DNA from: Vibrio aestivus
GTDB lineage: Bacteria > Pseudomonadota > Gammaproteobacteria > Enterobacterales > Vibrionaceae
NCBI GenBank assembly: GCA_003263845.1
Contig: JYJN01000105.1
Span: 1 to 58,729 of the forward strand
Direction: 5' to 3'
Length of the DNA: 58,729 bases
Shown here: positions 22,667 through 32,512 of the stretch, piece by piece
Layout: every line of letters begins with the position of its first letter
How positions within the stretch are numbered: position 1 is the stretch's first letter
Translations under genes and position numbers: made by a program
The notes under the pieces: model-generated
Database searches by the model: none
Told to the model about the DNA's origin: nothing
Seen by the model: only the letters and a program-made list of their open reading frames with translations

Positions 22667-24460
22667 TTAATCTTTGCCTACATGCAAGATAGCTAGGAAG
22701 GCTTCTTGAGGCAGCTCGACATTACCGATCTGCTTCATACGTTTCTTACCTTCTTTCTGCTTCTTCAGTAGCTTTTTCTTACGACTCACGTCACCACCGT
22801 AACACTTTGCAATTACGTTCTTACGAAGCTGTTTTACGGTAGAACGAGCGATGATGTGGTTACCAATCGCTGCTTGAATCGCAATGTCAAACATCTGGCG
22901 AGGAATGAACTCTTTCATTTTCTCAACCAACTGACGACCACGAGTTTGCGATTGATCTTTATGAGTAATCATCGCAAGAGCATCAACTGTATCGCCGTTC
23001 AATAGAACGTCTACACGAACCATGCTCGACGCTTCAAAACGCTGGAAGTTGTAATCCAGAGAAGCGTAACCACGCGAGGTCGACTTCAAACGGTCGAAGA
23101 AGTCCAATACGACTTCTGCCATCGGGATATCGTAAGTGACGGCAACTTGGTTACCGTGGTAGACCATATCAACCTGAGTACCGCGTTTCTCCACACACAG
23201 CGTAATCACGTTACCCAAGTAATCAGAAGGTACAAGGATATTACAACGAGCGATTGGCTCACGAATCTCTTCAATGTCATTGATAGCAGGCAGTTTCGCT
23301 GGGCTATCTACGTACAATAAAGTGCCGTCGGTCTTCTCAACTTCATACACTACGGTTGGTGCCGTGGTGATCAGATCTAGATCGTATTCACGCTCTAGAC
23401 GCTCTTGGATGATCTCCATGTGAAGCATACCAAGGAAGCCACAACGGAAACCAAAGCCTAGTGCCGCAGAGTTTTCTGGCTCATAGAATAGAGACGCATC
23501 GTTTAGGCTTAGTTTACCTAGTGCATCACGGAAGCTTTCGTAATCGTCTGATGATACAGGGAACAAACCTGCATAAACCTGAGGTTTTACTTTCTTAAAA
23601 CCAGGTAGTGCTTCATCACTGCCACCTTTTGCTAATGTCAGCGTATCACCTACAGGTGCACCGAGGATGTCTTTAATACCACAAACAACCCAGCCTACTT
23701 CACCTGTTTTCAGTTCTGTCGTATCGATCTGTTTCGGCGTGAAGATACCTAGGCGGTCTACGCCCCAAACTTGACCCGTACTCATCACCTTAATCTTATC
23801 GTTCTTCTTAAGTGTGCCGTTCTTAATACGAACCAGTGACACTACGCCAAGGTAGTTATCAAACCATGAGTCGATGATCAGAGCTTGAAGTGGCGCTTCA
23901 GGATCACCTTCCGGAGCAGGAATCGAAGAAACAATGTTTTCTAATACATCATCAACACCGATACCGGTTTTAGCACTACAACGCGTCGCTTCCATCGCGT
24001 CGATACCAACAATCTCTTCGATCTCTTCAGCTACGCGCTCAGGATCAGCAGCAGGAAGGTCGATCTTGTTGAGAATTGGCACAACCTCAAGATCCATTTC
24101 GATCGCGGTGTAACAGTTTGCCAGTGTCTGAGCTTCTACACCCTGACCTGCGTCGACAACCAACAGCGCACCTTCACAAGCGGCCAATGAACGAGATACC
24201 TCGTAGGCGAAGTCAACGTGTCCTGGGGTATCGATGAAGTTCAGCTGATAAGTTTCACCGTCTTTGGCGGTGTAGTTTAGCGTCACACTCTGAGATTTGA
24301 TGGTGATACCACGCTCACGCTCAAGATCCATTGAGTCGAGAACCTGTGCTGCCATTTCACGATCGCTTAATCCACCACATACTTGGATTAGACGGTCTGA
24401 GAGGGTCGACTTACCGTGGTCGATGTGGGCGATAATCGAAAAGTTACGAATGTGCTTCAT
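22667..24460 (-). CDS. lepA: Elongation factor 4 (LepA), ribosomal back-translocase
   Basis: Translational GTPase acting on the ribosome. The 597-aa protein has the P-loop AHIDHGKS, G2 [12 protein letters not shown]3 DTPGHVDF, G4 NKID, and the LepA-specific C-terminal domain ([20 protein letters not shown]). Start [20 protein letters not shown]. First gene of the lepA-lepB-rnc-era set; about 100 bp separates it from rseC. Confidence 0.99.
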   Translation of the reverse strand: MKHIRNFSIIAHIDHGKSTLSDRLIQVCGGLSDREMAAQVLDSMDLERERGITIKSQSVTLNYTAKDGETYQLNFIDTPGHVDFAYEVSRSLAACEGALLVVDAGQGVEAQTLANCYTAIEMDLEVVPILNKIDLPAADPERVAEEIEEIVGIDAMEATRCSAKTGIGVDDVLENIVSSIPAPEGDPEAPLQALIIDSWFDNYLGVVSLVRIKNGTLKKNDKIKVMSTGQVWGVDRLGIFTPKQIDTTELKTGEVGWVVCGIKDILGAPVGDTLTLAKGGSDEALPGFKKVKPQVYAGLFPVSSDDYESFRDALGKLSLNDASLFYEPENSAALGFGFRCGFLGMLHMEIIQERLEREYDLDLITTAPTVVYEVEKTDGTLLYVDSPAKLPAINDIEEIREPIARCNILVPSDYLGNVITLCVEKRGTQVDMVYHGNQVAVTYDIPMAEVVLDFFDRLKSTSRGYASLDYNFQRFEASSMVRVDVLLNGDTVDALAMITHKDQSQTRGRQLVEKMKEFIPRQMFDIAIQAAIGNHIIARSTVKQLRKNVIAKCYGGDVSRKKKLLKKQKEGKKRMKQIGNVELPQEAFLAILHVGKD

Positions 24461-24564
24461 GATTTGGGATGACTAAACTCTAAAAATAGGGACATAAGAA
24501 AGCCATCATTTGACGGCATTTCAATCAAGTTGGCAGATTCTACCCAATTTCTCTCTTGTGCGCA

Positions 24565-25032
24565 CTAGCTAATTGGATTTCCAAATACGCGGATCAAGGT
24601 CACATGGTGAGAATCTTTTGCCTCTAAAGTGTGGGCAACGCGTTTCGATATCATCACACCGAGCGCAATAAAGAGCATTGAGAGCAGAATGACGCTACCT
24701 TCGCCACCTCCAAGCCATGGTGCAATCCACCACTGGCCAAGAAGCGCACCCACTAACATCATTATAAGAGGAATAATGTAGACCGTTGCAGCCGATTGAA
24801 GAAGATTTCGCTCAGGAAAGCCGATCTCAACCACTTGTCCTTCCGACACAGGCTTATCAGAAGTTAAGTTCCATTGTAATGATTTGTTTCCGACGGCTTT
24901 GGAAACAATGCCAGTTCCGCAGCTTTTTTGCGAAGAACAACTGCTGCAACTGGTTTGTTGCTCACAACTTAACAAGACTCGGTAACCCGATTGAGTCTGT
25001 TCAACCGAGGTTACCGTAGCTAATGCCGTCAT
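24565..25032 (-). CDS. rseC: SoxR-reducing / sigma-E regulatory protein RseC
   Basis: Inner-membrane protein of the rpoE operon, also linked to reduction of the SoxR Fe-S cluster. I place the start at MTALATVTSVEQ (25032), which matches the family N-terminus; this overlaps the rseB end by 32 bp. The Cys cluster CEQQTSCSSCSSQKSC near 20-38 is followed by two membrane helices (VYIIPLIMMLVGALLG and VILLSMLFIALGVMI). About 155 aa. An upstream in-frame ATG at 25125 would add 31 residues that lie within rseB, so it is unlikely. Confidence 0.93.
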   Translation of the reverse strand: MTALATVTSVEQTQSGYRVLLSCEQQTSCSSCSSQKSCGTGIVSKAVGNKSLQWNLTSDKPVSEGQVVEIGFPERNLLQSAATVYIIPLIMMLVGALLGQWWIAPWLGGGEGSVILLSMLFIALGVMISKRVAHTLEAKDSHHVTLIRVFGNPIS

Positions 25033-25996
25033 CATGCTGAGCCACAACGGGTGAATCAAAAACCACTGAATCAGCGATACGCTTCGCAGTTGCAGGTGGG
25101 ATATCGCCAACGATTGATATCTCACTTTTGCCTCTCACAAAGCTATGCAACGTACGGCGGCCTTGACGGACAACCTGCCCTTTTAAAGACAAATTATCAC
25201 TATCAGAAACATAAACAGAAAACGTGAATAGACCATCGCTGAACATTTGGCTTTCAACCATACGCTCTGTCATCGCCATTCTATAACGGTTCAACTCTTT
25301 TGGTTCAAACCCTTCAGGGGTCCAACCCACGTTCCAATATGTATCTTCAACATTTCCTTTAGGCAAAGACAATACTTCTGGAAGCGTGACATCATTTAGG
25401 CGAGTCAGCACATCAGCAATACGTTCATTTACTGAGTAAGAGATGGTGCGATATTGCTCTAGCACCTCTCCGTCACGGTCAACTAAATCTGCACGAAGCG
25501 GAAGGTTCGTGTTCTCATCAATCCAAAGGATGTAGGAATAACGCAAGCCATCTTTTGGTACGATTCTAAGTACCTGACACGCCGTACCCGCTTCGCGAGA
25601 ACGACCCACATTGACGAAGTCATACTGTTCACTCAAATGATCTATATCGCTGTTCAATAGCGGAATAGTCGGGGCAACCATATTGCCCGATTCGATCGTG
25701 AACGGTTCTACACCCGGCTCGATATAACTCACTTCGCCACCACGACGAATTACTTCACGAACAGGACCACTAAGATAAACAAGATGCGCAAGTTGTTGTT
25801 CGTCATTTCGAGCATGACGATAAAGGAGAGGCTCTATACTATTTTTCTTAATTAGGACGTAAGACAACTCATAATTAAGATTTTGACTGGCTTCGTTCAT
25901 TTGATGCAACAAAGCCTCTGCAGGTACTGGCTCTGCAAAGGCTAACGTTGAGTTCAAACCGAACAGTGCCAGCGCACTGATCAGGATTTTTTTCAT
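25001..25996 (-). CDS. rseB: Sigma-E regulatory protein RseB
   Basis: Periplasmic protein that binds RseA and shields it from DegS cleavage; it also senses lipopolysaccharide and mislocalised lipoproteins. 331 aa with signal peptide MKKILISALALFGLNSTLAF, then the LolA-like MucB/RseB domain (ALLHQMNEASQNLNYELSYV, DGLRYSYILWIDENTNLPLR) and a C-terminal small domain ending near KGKSEISIVGDIPPATAKRI. The ATG overlaps the rseA stop by 4 bp, showing translational coupling. Confidence 0.97.
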   Translation of the reverse strand: MKKILISALALFGLNSTLAFAEPVPAEALLHQMNEASQNLNYELSYVLIKKNSIEPLLYRHARNDEQQLAHLVYLSGPVREVIRRGGEVSYIEPGVEPFTIESGNMVAPTIPLLNSDIDHLSEQYDFVNVGRSREAGTACQVLRIVPKDGLRYSYILWIDENTNLPLRADLVDRDGEVLEQYRTISYSVNERIADVLTRLNDVTLPEVLSLPKGNVEDTYWNVGWTPEGFEPKELNRYRMAMTERMVESQMFSDGLFTFSVYVSDSDNLSLKGQVVRQGRRTLHSFVRGKSEISIVGDIPPATAKRIADSVVFDSPVVAQHDDGISYGNLG

Positions 25997-26622
25997 TCAA
26001 CTACCGGTTCGATAACACTCTGGTTTGGGTTACCTTCACTGTTTAGTCTCAATTGTAACTCATAATCTTGAAGCATGGCGTTAATACGGTGACGTTGCTC
26101 TTGAACGTTCGCTTCGCTCAATTCTGTGCTTCGATTAGAGACTGTATCACGGGTCAAGCTTACAGGCTCTGCGCTTCCCGCAAATGGAATGGTTTGTAGT
26201 ACTGGGATTTGGTCACGCTCTGCCTGAGACGCTTCACTACCACCATACTGTTGTACACCTAGGATAACAGCCATTGACACACACGCTGCAACAGCAACTT
26301 GTCCAAACTGGGACAACCAAGCTGGAAGCTGTCTTCTTGCCTGGGAAGGCGTAGGCTGAGACTCAACCTTAGCTTCTTGCAGGTCAACAACATTCGTCTT
26401 TTGTAGTGGATTGTGCGCAGGTTCATTTTCCAGCGCTAACGCGACGCTTTCAGCGATATTCCACTCTGGTTTTTCAGGGGCATCACCACGCATCACATCG
26501 CCGATGAGATGATAGTTCTTCCACGCTTCCAAACCTGATTGATCTTGCTCTAACTCTGAAATTAGTGCTTTATCAACCAACTCTCCATCCATGAGTGCTG
26601 AAAGTTTTTCTTTGTCAGCCAT
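25993..26622 (-). CDS. rseA: Anti-sigma-E factor RseA
   Basis: Single-pass inner-membrane protein that holds sigma-E inactive until cleaved by DegS and RseP. Start chosen at MADKEKLSALMDGE (26622), the family N-terminus; the upstream ATG at 26634 adds only MVKR. The N-terminal anti-sigma domain contains YHLIGDVMRGD. One membrane helix (VAVAACVSMAVILGVQQYGG) is near 110-130, then a periplasmic tail. About 209 aa. Second gene of rpoE-rseA-rseB-rseC. Confidence 0.96.
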   Translation of the reverse strand: MADKEKLSALMDGELVDKALISELEQDQSGLEAWKNYHLIGDVMRGDAPEKPEWNIAESVALALENEPAHNPLQKTNVVDLQEAKVESQPTPSQARRQLPAWLSQFGQVAVAACVSMAVILGVQQYGGSEASQAERDQIPVLQTIPFAGSAEPVSLTRDTVSNRSTELSEANVQEQRHRINAMLQDYELQLRLNSEGNPNQSVIEPVVE

Positions 26623-26660
26623 TCTTTTCACCATAACTCGCTTTCATACCGTTATTGACG

Positions 26661-27239
26661 TTAGCGCTGCATAAGAGGTTTGATTCTCTTTTCAACCGCT
26701 TCACGGGCTCGGAAGATACGCGAACGTACCGTTCCAACAGGGCAATCCATTACTTCTGCGATTTCTTCATAACTCAAGCCATCTAGCTCTCGTAAAGTCA
26801 TCGCGGTTTTTAAATCTTCAGGTAGTGCTTCTATTGCACTGAAAACTACTTGTTTCAACTCGTTGGACAACGTTAAGTTCTCAGGGTTCGAAATTTCTTT
26901 CAGTGCACTACCGGTTTCGTAATATTCAGCTTCTTCAGCATCAACATCTGTTGCTGGCGGCCTACGGCCTTGGGCAACAAGGTGATTTTTAGCGGTATTG
27001 ACAGCGATTCGATACAACCAAGTATAAAAGGCACTTTCGCCACGGAAACTTGGAATCGCACGATACGCCTTAATGAACGCTTCTTGTGCGACGTCTGCGA
27101 CGTCGCCGGAATTGCTCACATACCGAGAAATAAGATTGCAAACTTTGTTTTGGTAACGCAAAACTAAAAGATTAAATGCTTGCTTATCCCCACTCTGAAC
27201 TCGCTCAATCAATACTTGATCGGTCAGCTGCTCGTTCAT
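26661..27239 (-). CDS. rpoE: RNA polymerase sigma factor RpoE (sigma-E)
   Basis: ECF sigma factor for the envelope-stress response. 192 aa, opening MNEQLTDQVLIERVQSGDKQ, very close to E. coli RpoE. Region 2 has DVAQEAFIKAYRAI and AFYTWLYRIAVNTAKN; region 4 has the helix-turn-helix LDGLSYEEIAEVMDCPVGTV. Divergent from nadB. A sequence fitting its own promoter type lies about 100 bp upstream, consistent with the autoregulation known for this operon. Confidence 0.99.
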   Translation of the reverse strand: MNEQLTDQVLIERVQSGDKQAFNLLVLRYQNKVCNLISRYVSNSGDVADVAQEAFIKAYRAIPSFRGESAFYTWLYRIAVNTAKNHLVAQGRRPPATDVDAEEAEYYETGSALKEISNPENLTLSNELKQVVFSAIEALPEDLKTAMTLRELDGLSYEEIAEVMDCPVGTVRSRIFRAREAVEKRIKPLMQR

Positions 27240-27338
27240 TCGAGCGTATTCTCCTATTTGTTTTTACTCAGCTTTTCACAAAGATGAGTACTATTTATGC
27301 ACAATGTAGTATTGACACCACTGCTACATGAGCACTAT

Positions 27339-27365
27339 TGTGACTCAGCAGTGAAAGGAAAGTTC
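27339..27365 (-). promoter_or_regulatory. Probable sigma-E-dependent promoter of rpoE
   Basis: On the minus strand GAACTT (27365-27360), a 16-base spacer, then TCACA (27343-27339). The sigma-E consensus is GAACTT-N16-TCTGA, so the -35 is perfect and the -10 agrees at three of five positions. It is about 100 bp before the rpoE start, in the expected orientation. Confidence 0.5.
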
Positions 27366-27668
27366 AAAACTTTCTCAAAAAATTCACTTTTTAATTTGGA
27401 CAGTGTGATATCACCACATTTATTCGTTATCCAGATTCTGGGGATGAAAAAGACGAAAAGCAATGTTATTAACAAAGTAATGTATTAAAGCTAGTGGTAT
27501 AGTTGAAATTAAAACACGTGAAAACGTGTTCGTTGCATTAAAGATTGCACTGCAAGAGTTGAGCACTCTCGAGCGTGTTAACCTTTCGAGCTGATTTGCA
27601 GCACTTGGTGGAAAATGAACCACAAAAGGTCACCACGCTCTAATTTAATTCAGGATTTTAAAAGTTTT

Positions 27669-29274
27669 ATGAACGCAAACCGTGAACATCAATGTGATGT
27701 GTTAGTGGTAGGGAGCGGCGCTGCAGGTTTATCCTTGGCCTTGCGTGTCGCAGAACATGGCAAGGTTATCGTATTGAGCAAAGGCCCACGAAGCGAAGGG
27801 GCAACCTATTACGCTCAAGGTGGTATTGCCGCGGTATTCGATGAGTCTGACAGCATCGAGTCCCATGTTGAAGATACACAAATTGCCGGTGGCGATATCT
27901 GTGAAGAAGAGACCGTTAAGTTTATTGCTGAAAACGCCAAAGAGTGCGTGCAGTGGTTAATTGATGGCGGCGTACCTTTTGACAGAGAAGAGAACGACAC
28001 TGATGAAGCGCCACGCTACCACCTAACGCGAGAAGGCGGCCACAGTCATCGACGTATTCTACATGCTGCCGACGCAACTGGCATGGCGATGCAAACGTCC
28101 CTCCAAGACAACGTTCATAATCACCCAAACATTGAAATCTTCGAACGTCACAACGCGCTTGACCTCATTACTGAAGACAAGATTGGTGGCGATAAGAATA
28201 AAGTCATCGGCGCCTACATTTGGAACCGCAACCAAGAGCACGTAGAAACCGTACGCGCTAAATTTGTGGTATTAGCCACAGGCGGCGCTTCCAAAGTTTA
28301 CCAATATACATCTAACCCAGATGTTTCTTCCGGTGACGGTATTGCTATGGCGTGGCGAGCAGGTTGTCGCGTTGCAACTTGGAATTCAACCAATTCCACC
28401 CAACTTGTCTATTCCACCCTGAAGCTCGTAACTTTCTTCTTACCGAAGCCTTGCGAGGTGAGGGAGCGTACTTAAGGAGGCCTGACGGCTCACGTTTCAT
28501 GTCTGACTTCGATGAAAGAGCCGAACTGGCTCCACGTGATGTCGTGGCACGTGCGATCGACTTTGAAATGAAGCGTTTAGGTGCAGACTGTATGTACCTA
28601 GATATCAGCCATAAGCCCGCTGATTTTATCGAAAAGCATTTCCCAACCATTCACATGCGCTTGCAAGATTTGGGCATCGATATGACCAAGGAGCCGATCC
28701 CTATCGTTCCTGCCGCTCACTATACCTGTGGCGGCGTCATGGTGAACCAACAAGGCCAGACCGACCTCAAGCAGCTTTACGCGATTGGTGAAGTGAGTTA
28801 CACCGGCCTGCACGGCGCGAACCGTATGGCATCGAACTCTTTGCTGGAGTGCGTGGTTTATGCGTGGCTGCAGCCAAAGACATCGTCACATTGATTGGCA
28901 ATGCAGAGATGCCTCCAAGCTTACCTGCTTGGGATGAAAGCCAAGTTAGCTGTTCAGATGAAGAAGTTATTATTCAGCATAACTGGCATGAGCTACGCCT
29001 GTTCATGTGGGACTACATGGGTATTGTTCGCACAGATAAGCGTCTTGAACGTGCATTGCGCCGTATTCAAATGCTACAGCAAGAAACCCATGAGTATTAC
29101 AGTAACTTCCGTGTATCTAACAACCTACTCGAACTGCGTAATCTACTGCAGGTGGCTGAGTTAATGGTGCTATGTGCAATGCAACGCAAAGAGAGCCGAG
29201 GCCTGCATTACACTTTAGATTACCCTAACCGAGCAGAGAATAGCGGGCCAACAATCTTAGCCCCTGAAAAGTAA
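27669..29274 (+). CDS. nadB: L-aspartate oxidase, twice frameshifted in this sequence
   Basis: FAD enzyme that makes iminoaspartate, the first step of de novo NAD synthesis. Start [20 protein letters not shown] at 27669 matches the family, with the Rossmann [11 protein letters not shown] motif; an upstream in-frame ATG at 27615 is less likely. Active-site regions [21 protein letters not shown] ([17 protein letters not shown]), [15 protein letters not shown] and [15 protein letters not shown] are present. Two breaks: an A missing at 28376-28377 (restores [13 protein letters not shown]) and a G missing at 28866-28867 (restores VYAWAAAKDIV). Repaired length about 535 aa. A succinate-dehydrogenase-type flavoprotein C-terminal domain follows to LAPEK. 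Confidence 0.96.
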
Positions 29275-29293
29275 CGGCTCACAACGACACATC

Positions 29294-29322
29294 AAAAAGG
29301 AGCGACTATCGCTCCTTTTATT
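29294..29322 (+). terminator. Intrinsic terminator behind nadB
   Basis: AAAAGGAGCG, five-base loop, CGCTCCTTTT and ATTT on the plus strand. A-rich on the other side, so it may also act for the convergent ygfX. Confidence 0.8.
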
Positions 29323-29380
29323 TACTCGCTATTCAGTCTTGCTTAGTCATTCTGCTTATTCATTCTAGATATGACCTTAA

Positions 29381-29770
29381 TCAATCGATAATCTGATTCA
29401 GGTAGCTGTCTCGCCACAAAGTAAATCGATCACCGTTACTCATGGTAATCACCACAAACCAATATCCACAGTGCTCAAAAGTGCGGGCAATATTGAATGT
29501 CTGATCTTGGTACTTTAATTCGCCAGTGCGAGACAATGAGAACGAGCCTTCAATGGCTGGCGGCGTTAATGAGTTAAAACAACAACAGTAAATTAGAGCG
29601 AGTGAAACAAGTAAAGCAAGCAGCGGTGCTAGCGGAGAGGTGACAATCGCCCATATCGCGAGCAACAAGAGTAGTAAGCTAACAATACGAGCGTTGGATG
29701 AAGTTCGGCAGTGAAAATTATCGAACTTTGCTGAGGTTATGCGCGACAATTTTATCCACCATGGAAGCAT
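29381..29770 (-). CDS. ygfX: YgfX family membrane protein, SdhE operon partner
   Basis: Small inner-membrane protein encoded next to sdhE; E. coli YgfX (CptA) has been linked to cell-shape control and, in other bacteria, to pigment production. Two membrane helices are fused in IVSLLLLLLAIWAIVTSPLA and LLALLVSLALIYCCC, then a soluble tail with WFVVITMSNGDRFTLWRDS. The start is uncertain: the frame is open far into sdhE. Candidates are ATG 29770 (given here) and TTG 29749, both overlapping sdhE; neither has a clear ribosome site. The product begins around KFDNFHCRTSSNARI in either case. Confidence 0.75.
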   Translation of the reverse strand: MLPWWIKLSRITSAKFDNFHCRTSSNARIVSLLLLLLAIWAIVTSPLAPLLALLVSLALIYCCCFNSLTPPAIEGSFSLSRTGELKYQDQTFNIARTFEHCGYWFVVITMSNGDRFTLWRDSYLNQIID

Positions 29771-29978
29771 GGCCAAGGTTCTCGCTTCGACCGTGCCCCA
29801 TGACCCAAGTAAATAGATCCGGATCATCGCACTCTAGTAGCGAAACGAAATCTCGCTGTTCATTATCTTGTAGTGACTCAAAACACTCTTCGAAAAAAGG
29901 CATAATGACGACATCAAGCTCAAGCATCCCTCTTCGGCATGCCCACTTGATACGAGCTTTGTCTTCTGCAGTGTACAT
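29718..29978 (-). CDS. sdhE: FAD assembly factor SdhE
   Basis: Promotes covalent flavinylation of succinate dehydrogenase and fumarate reductase. Start at MYTAEDKARIKWACRRGMLE (29978), preceded by an AGGAA ribosome site; an ATG 12 bp upstream lacks one. The hallmark RGMLELD and FxxLLECDDPDLFTWVMGH motifs are intact. 86 aa, the family length. Convergent with nadB and overlapping ygfX, as in E. coli. Confidence 0.96.
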   Translation of the reverse strand: MYTAEDKARIKWACRRGMLELDVVIMPFFEECFESLQDNEQRDFVSLLECDDPDLFTWVMGHGRSENLGHASMVDKIVAHNLSKVR

Positions 29979-30251
29979 GGTATTCCTCACCTGATGTTTC
30001 TGTAACTTTAAGCGGAGTGTATCAATCTAAACGTCAGTCCACTACTGCACCAGTCACAGTCCCTTTGCTTGATAGAAAAAACTTGTCTAAAAGTCCTTCA
30101 AGCCCACAAATAACCAAGGGTTTATCGCTTTTCACAACGCACTATTTCCTCCGATTCTTAGATATATTGATAATCTCTGTCGCTCACTCTTGAGCTTTGT
30201 GACCTATCCGCTTTAACATAAGCTATCGCCAATTGATTAAAAGGTTTCAAC

Positions 30252-31220
30252 ATGGAATGGCAAAACGAATTCACACAACTTGAGATTGCACACGATCAGC
30301 AACTTCCGGCTCTGATGCTTGCTCATTTACCATCTTGGGGCACAATCGAAATGCAAGGTGATGACAAAAAGTCTTACCTTCAAGGCCAAGTCACCTGCGA
30401 TGTGGTGACTCTACCAGCCGATGAGTCCACATTAGGTGCTCATTGTGATGCAAAAGGTAAGGTTTGGAGCCTGTTTCGCCTTTTTAACCACAACGGTGGC
30501 TATGCGATGTTCCAACCAAAATCTGCGATTGAAGCTGAATTAACTGAACTAAAGAAATACGCTATTTTCTCTAAAGTCACTATTGAACCAAGCAGCGATG
30601 TGGCGCTAGGTGTCATGGGTTTAGAAGCTAACGATTTTGTTGACGCTCTGTCTGATGCACGAAGCAATGTTCGTAATATCGATGGTGGCACAGCAGTTAA
30701 AATTGAAGACAATCGCTGGCTGCTACTCATCAATCAAGATGCTGCTACTTCGCTGATAAGCAACTTCTCGGGTGAAAAAGTTGCTGAATCCGCTTGGGAC
30801 TACTTTGACATTCAAGCGGCTTTGCCACCAGTTACTCAACAAGAGCAGATCCAACATATTCCGCAAGCACTTAATCTACAAGCGACCGGAGGCATTAGCT
30901 TCACGAAGGGCTGCTACACTGGTCAAGAGACCGTCGCTCGAGCTAAATATCGAGGTACCAATAAGCGCTCAACATTCATCGTTCGCGGTTCAACTTCCTC
31001 CCCACTCAATGGCGACACTATTGAACTTGAGCGTGCCGTGGGTGAGAACTGGCGTTCGGCTGGCTCTCTATTGAGCGTATTTAACTTTAGTGACAACCAA
31101 GCTATTGGATTGATCATACTGCCAAATAACCTTGAAGCTGACACTCAGCTTCGTCTAAAAGAGCAACCAGACTCAAGTTGGACAATCGAAGCCCTACCTT
31201 ACTCACTCGCTGATGACTAG
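30252..31220 (+). CDS. ygfZ: tRNA-modifying / Fe-S cluster repair protein YgfZ
   Basis: Folate-binding GcvT-like protein that supports certain [4Fe-4S] enzymes, such as MiaB, under oxidative stress. 322 aa with the signature [17 protein letters not shown] near residue 226 containing the conserved Cys. Start [14 protein letters not shown]. Forms a unit with the following editing-domain gene, 12 bp downstream. Confidence 0.96.
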   Translation: MEWQNEFTQLEIAHDQQLPALMLAHLPSWGTIEMQGDDKKSYLQGQVTCDVVTLPADESTLGAHCDAKGKVWSLFRLFNHNGGYAMFQPKSAIEAELTELKKYAIFSKVTIEPSSDVALGVMGLEANDFVDALSDARSNVRNIDGGTAVKIEDNRWLLLINQDAATSLISNFSGEKVAESAWDYFDIQAALPPVTQQEQIQHIPQALNLQATGGISFTKGCYTGQETVARAKYRGTNKRSTFIVRGSTSSPLNGDTIELERAVGENWRSAGSLLSVFNFSDNQAIGLIILPNNLEADTQLRLKEQPDSSWTIEALPYSLADD

Positions 31221-31232
31221 GTTTGAGTTTTG

Positions 31233-31706
31233 ATGACTAGCTTTGCTACAAAAATCACTCAGTTCCTTGATTCACAAGACGTGAACTACACACTGCTGCC
31301 ACACCAATCGGCGGCAGTGTCGGTTGAGGACGCCGCTAAACAGCGCGGAATTCGAACTTCTCAAATGGTTAAGTCGATGCTGTTACGGGATATGGGCGGT
31401 ATGATTGCGCTCGCCTGCTGCCCTGGCAATCGCTCTGTTGATCCGAAAAAAGTCAGAAAAATACTAGACTGCCGCCGGATGACTTGCGTTGAGAAGGAAC
31501 AAGTTGAGTCACTTACGGGCTACAAAGTTGGGACAGTCGCCCCCTTGCTTCTTAAACGCCATATGCCGATTCTGTTCGACCACTCCATCAAAAACGAAGA
31601 CTGCATCACCATAAGCAGTGGTGATCGCCTTGCAGGAATTGCTTTACACCGTGAAGATCTTACTAAGCTTTGCACACCAATCTGGGCTGACATCTGCAAA
31701 ATGTAA
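31233..31706 (+). CDS. YbaK/EbsC-type aminoacyl-tRNA editing domain protein
   Basis: A free-standing trans-editing domain of 157 aa. Such proteins hydrolyse mischarged tRNAs, for example Ala- or Cys-tRNA-Pro. Seen motifs are DAAKQRGIRTSQMVKSMLL near 27 with the conserved Lys, GGMIALACCPGNRSVD, KKVRKIL, and GYKVGTVAPLL near 96; the last parallels the GGISPLG loop of YbaK. The start is ATG 31233; a TTG just before it is less likely. Substrate cannot be told from sequence alone. Known YbaK/ProX relatives vary in specificity. Confidence 0.85.
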   Translation: MTSFATKITQFLDSQDVNYTLLPHQSAAVSVEDAAKQRGIRTSQMVKSMLLRDMGGMIALACCPGNRSVDPKKVRKILDCRRMTCVEKEQVESLTGYKVGTVAPLLLKRHMPILFDHSIKNEDCITISSGDRLAGIALHREDLTKLCTPIWADICKM

Positions 31707-31810
31707 CTGGATATTACAATAAAGAGTGAAGAAGATCGCACAAGCAACAGGATTGAGTTAAATTTTTATTCACAAAGAAAACATAAATAGTCATCGATGC
31801 TTTTTTGGGC

Positions 31811-31998
31811 TATGCTGAATCTGTTGGTAAATTTTCGCTTGGCACTTGTCATGTCGGCGATGCAAGGTAAGTGACTGCTACTTAACCTTGAAATCCTTCA
31901 CCAACAAAAAAAGTGAATCCACTGATTGTTTCAGGACATCCACTTTTTGTGTAATGCATCTGTGACTATTCGCCCGCCACTAAAGCGGGCTTTTTTTT
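31811..31998 (+). ncRNA. Candidate small RNA with strong Rho-independent terminator
   Basis: The 584-bp gap between the editing-domain gene and ytfK holds no convincing ORF but several stems in a row on the plus strand: CAAGGT-AAGT / ACTT-AACCTTG (31863-31890), AAAAAGTG / CACTTTTT framing ATCC / GGAC-ATCC (31907-31948), and a GC-rich terminator with eight Ts ending at 31998. A TATGCT -10-like box sits at 31811 but no good -35. It could be a separate sRNA or a processed 3' UTR of the upstream operon. I do not recognise a known vibrio sRNA family. 32000-32290 shows nothing but AT-rich sequence and the ytfK leader. Confidence 0.4.
31972..31998 (+). terminator. Strong intrinsic terminator
   Basis: GCCCGC, seven-base loop, GCGGGC, then eight Ts on the plus strand; 266 bp behind the editing-domain gene stop. 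Confidence 0.85.
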
Positions 31999-32290
31999 GT
32001 TACTTTCCTAACTAAAAAATAACAACTTAAACTTTCCCAGATAAAAATCTCGTCTATTCTTAGTTTTGTCACATTCATCTGTCTTACTATGTCGCAGTCA
32101 AGTTCCACACACAGAATAATTTTGAGGTAACAATCACACTCAGTTAGGGATTTGACTGGTTTTCTGTCTACAGCAGCACAAATATCCAATCTGATTAGTA
32201 AAGACTGCATGAACCTCCAGCAATATCACAAAAAAATCGCCGGGGTTTTCGTACAATTAGCGGTGCTAGGTAATAACAAGGACACACTAT

Positions 32291-32497
32291 ATGAGACTGT
32301 TTAAGCGCTATATTCCAGGAATGATAGCTAAGCATGTAAGTCGTCTTTTTAAGGGAAGAATCTATATCAACGGAGTCGGTAAATTTGAGTTTGATAACGG
32401 AAAGTTAATACTTCCAGATCGTGCGGAAAAGCGTCATTTCCAAGCAGTAAAAGAAATTAATCAAGAAATCATGAAACTACGCTGCGCATACGCTTAA
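32291..32497 (+). CDS. ytfK: YtfK family protein (DUF1107), SpoT-activating stress factor
   Basis: 68 aa, the same length as E. coli YtfK and alike along its whole length: RYIPGMIAKHVSRLFKGR, IYINGVGKFEFDNGKL, then EINQEIMKLR. E. coli YtfK binds SpoT and tips it towards (p)ppGpp synthesis under phosphate or fatty-acid starvation. The ORF follows an AAGGA ribosome site (AACAAGGACACACTATATG). In this window relA is also present, but the two are not linked in an operon. Followed by a symmetric terminator shared with ubiI. Confidence 0.9.
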   Translation: MRLFKRYIPGMIAKHVSRLFKGRIYINGVGKFEFDNGKLILPDRAEKRHFQAVKEINQEIMKLRCAYA

Positions 32498-32512
32498 ACA
32501 CAACAGAATTAG

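Noticed and set aside
27405..27414. GTGATATCAC palindrome in the rpoE-nadB gap
   Set aside because: Ten-base palindrome, but spacing does not fit CRP or FNR, and no other support.
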